A stretch of 64,000 bases of DNA from Streptomyces sp. RerS4. Lineage in GTDB: Bacteria > Actinomycetota > Actinomycetes > Streptomycetales > Streptomycetaceae. The DNA is taken from contig NZ_CP097322.1 of the NCBI RefSeq assembly GCF_023515955.1, positions 7,116,501 through 7,180,500 on the forward strand, given 5' to 3'. The notes under the pieces are model-generated. The model saw nothing but the letters and a program-made list of their open reading frames with translations. It was not told the DNA's origin and did no database searches. The translations under genes were made by a program, and so were the position numbers. Position 1 is the stretch's first letter. Every line of letters begins with the position of its first letter. Of the stretch, positions 63,796 through 64,000 are shown in pieces.

Positions 63796-64000
63796 TGGCG
63801 GCAGTCGCGGAGGATCTTCCAGTTCTTCCGCGCACTGCGGGAGGACAACGGCCGGCTTCGCGAGCGCGTCGCCGTCTATGCCCAGGTCATCCACGAACTG
63901 CGCACCGAGCTGGACCGGCGCACCGACATCAGAGGTCAGCGCAGCCTCGTCCGGACTCTGCCCACCAGCGCCACCTGTTGCGCGAGGCTCCGGGGCGCTG
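63796..64000 (+). pseudogene. Partial helical protein at window edge (transposon-associated type)
   Basis: A plus-strand frame runs off the window: WRQSRRIFQFFRALREDNGR, LRERVAVYAQVIHELRTELD and then basic sequence. The 'LRxxNxxLRERVxxYAxVIxEL' coiled coil resembles small proteins (DUF6262-like) encoded beside tyrosine recombinases of Tn554-type elements. No start codon or RBS is evident, so it may be a fragment. It follows the vgb gene by ~60 bases. Confidence 0.4.

Overview
The window looks like a Streptomyces (Actinomycetota) chromosome arm. Base composition is very GC-rich throughout. Many genes start with GTG or TTG. Several families are typical of that genus: a spore-associated protein A homologue, a SARP/BTAD regulator, DUF6069 and TIGR04222 proteins, DUF1469/DUF3618/DUF4235 envelope proteins, and an ARE-type ABC-F protein with a virginiamycin B lyase. 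I see no tRNA, rRNA, CRISPR array, ribosomal-protein or other core-metabolism block. About a third of the window is broken genes and transposase relics, so this is accessory DNA in decay.

Layout. 0-12.4 kb: an MFS transporter fused at its 3' end to an SDR relic, a PIG-L deacetylase, an old-yellow-enzyme gene split into oppositely oriented pieces, a metallo-beta-lactamase-fold hydrolase, a GlxA-type AraC regulator, a TIGR04222 protein, a PEP mutase/isocitrate-lyase-family enzyme coupled to a small exported protein, a frameshifted SF2 helicase, a DUF6069 protein and a serine-recombinase relic. 12.6-18.9 kb: spaA-like gene, Imm32-like protein, IS110 and IS982 relics, sugar O-acetyltransferase, damaged HxlR regulator, M20 amidohydrolase, and two broken O-methyltransferases joined tail to tail. 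18.9-22.2 kb: a minus-strand envelope cluster (small protein, YihY, PAP2, DUF1469, DUF3618, DUF4235) with repeated ATGA start/stop overlaps. 22.2-25.2 kb: TetR regulator divergent from an FAD monooxygenase and a membrane protein, with a perfect 16-bp inverted repeat between them. 25.3-29.8 kb: a NarL-type two-component system divergent from an MMPL exporter.

30-38.8 kb is an insertion-sequence graveyard: LysM fragment, GNAT, lipoprotein, murA-like relic, damaged membrane protein, two IS5-type relics, IS110 and istB fragments, with a 66-bp imperfect inverted repeat flanking about 2.9 kb. 38.9-41.9 kb: SARP regulator divergent from an alpha/beta hydrolase of the dehalogenase/epoxide hydrolase type. 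42-51.5 kb: membrane protein, SMI1/KNR4 protein, WD40 protein, VOC protein and several orphan or frameshifted hypotheticals among relics. 51.5-56 kb: exported alpha/beta hydrolase, then a YbdK-type carboxylate-amine ligase divergent from a flavin-dependent halogenase. 56.3-59.8 kb: an OmpR-type regulator, a sensor kinase broken by one in-frame TAA, and a large membrane protein ending in a strong hairpin.

60.3-63.7 kb holds the clearest functional unit: a TetR regulator divergent from an ARE ABC-F protein and a virginiamycin B lyase that keeps all four known catalytic positions. This is a probable streptogramin self-protection cassette. A short Pro-rich upstream ORF with a good ribosome-binding site overlaps the ABC-F start and could be an attenuation leader peptide. 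The other well-preserved and less explained unit is the halogenase/ligase pair.
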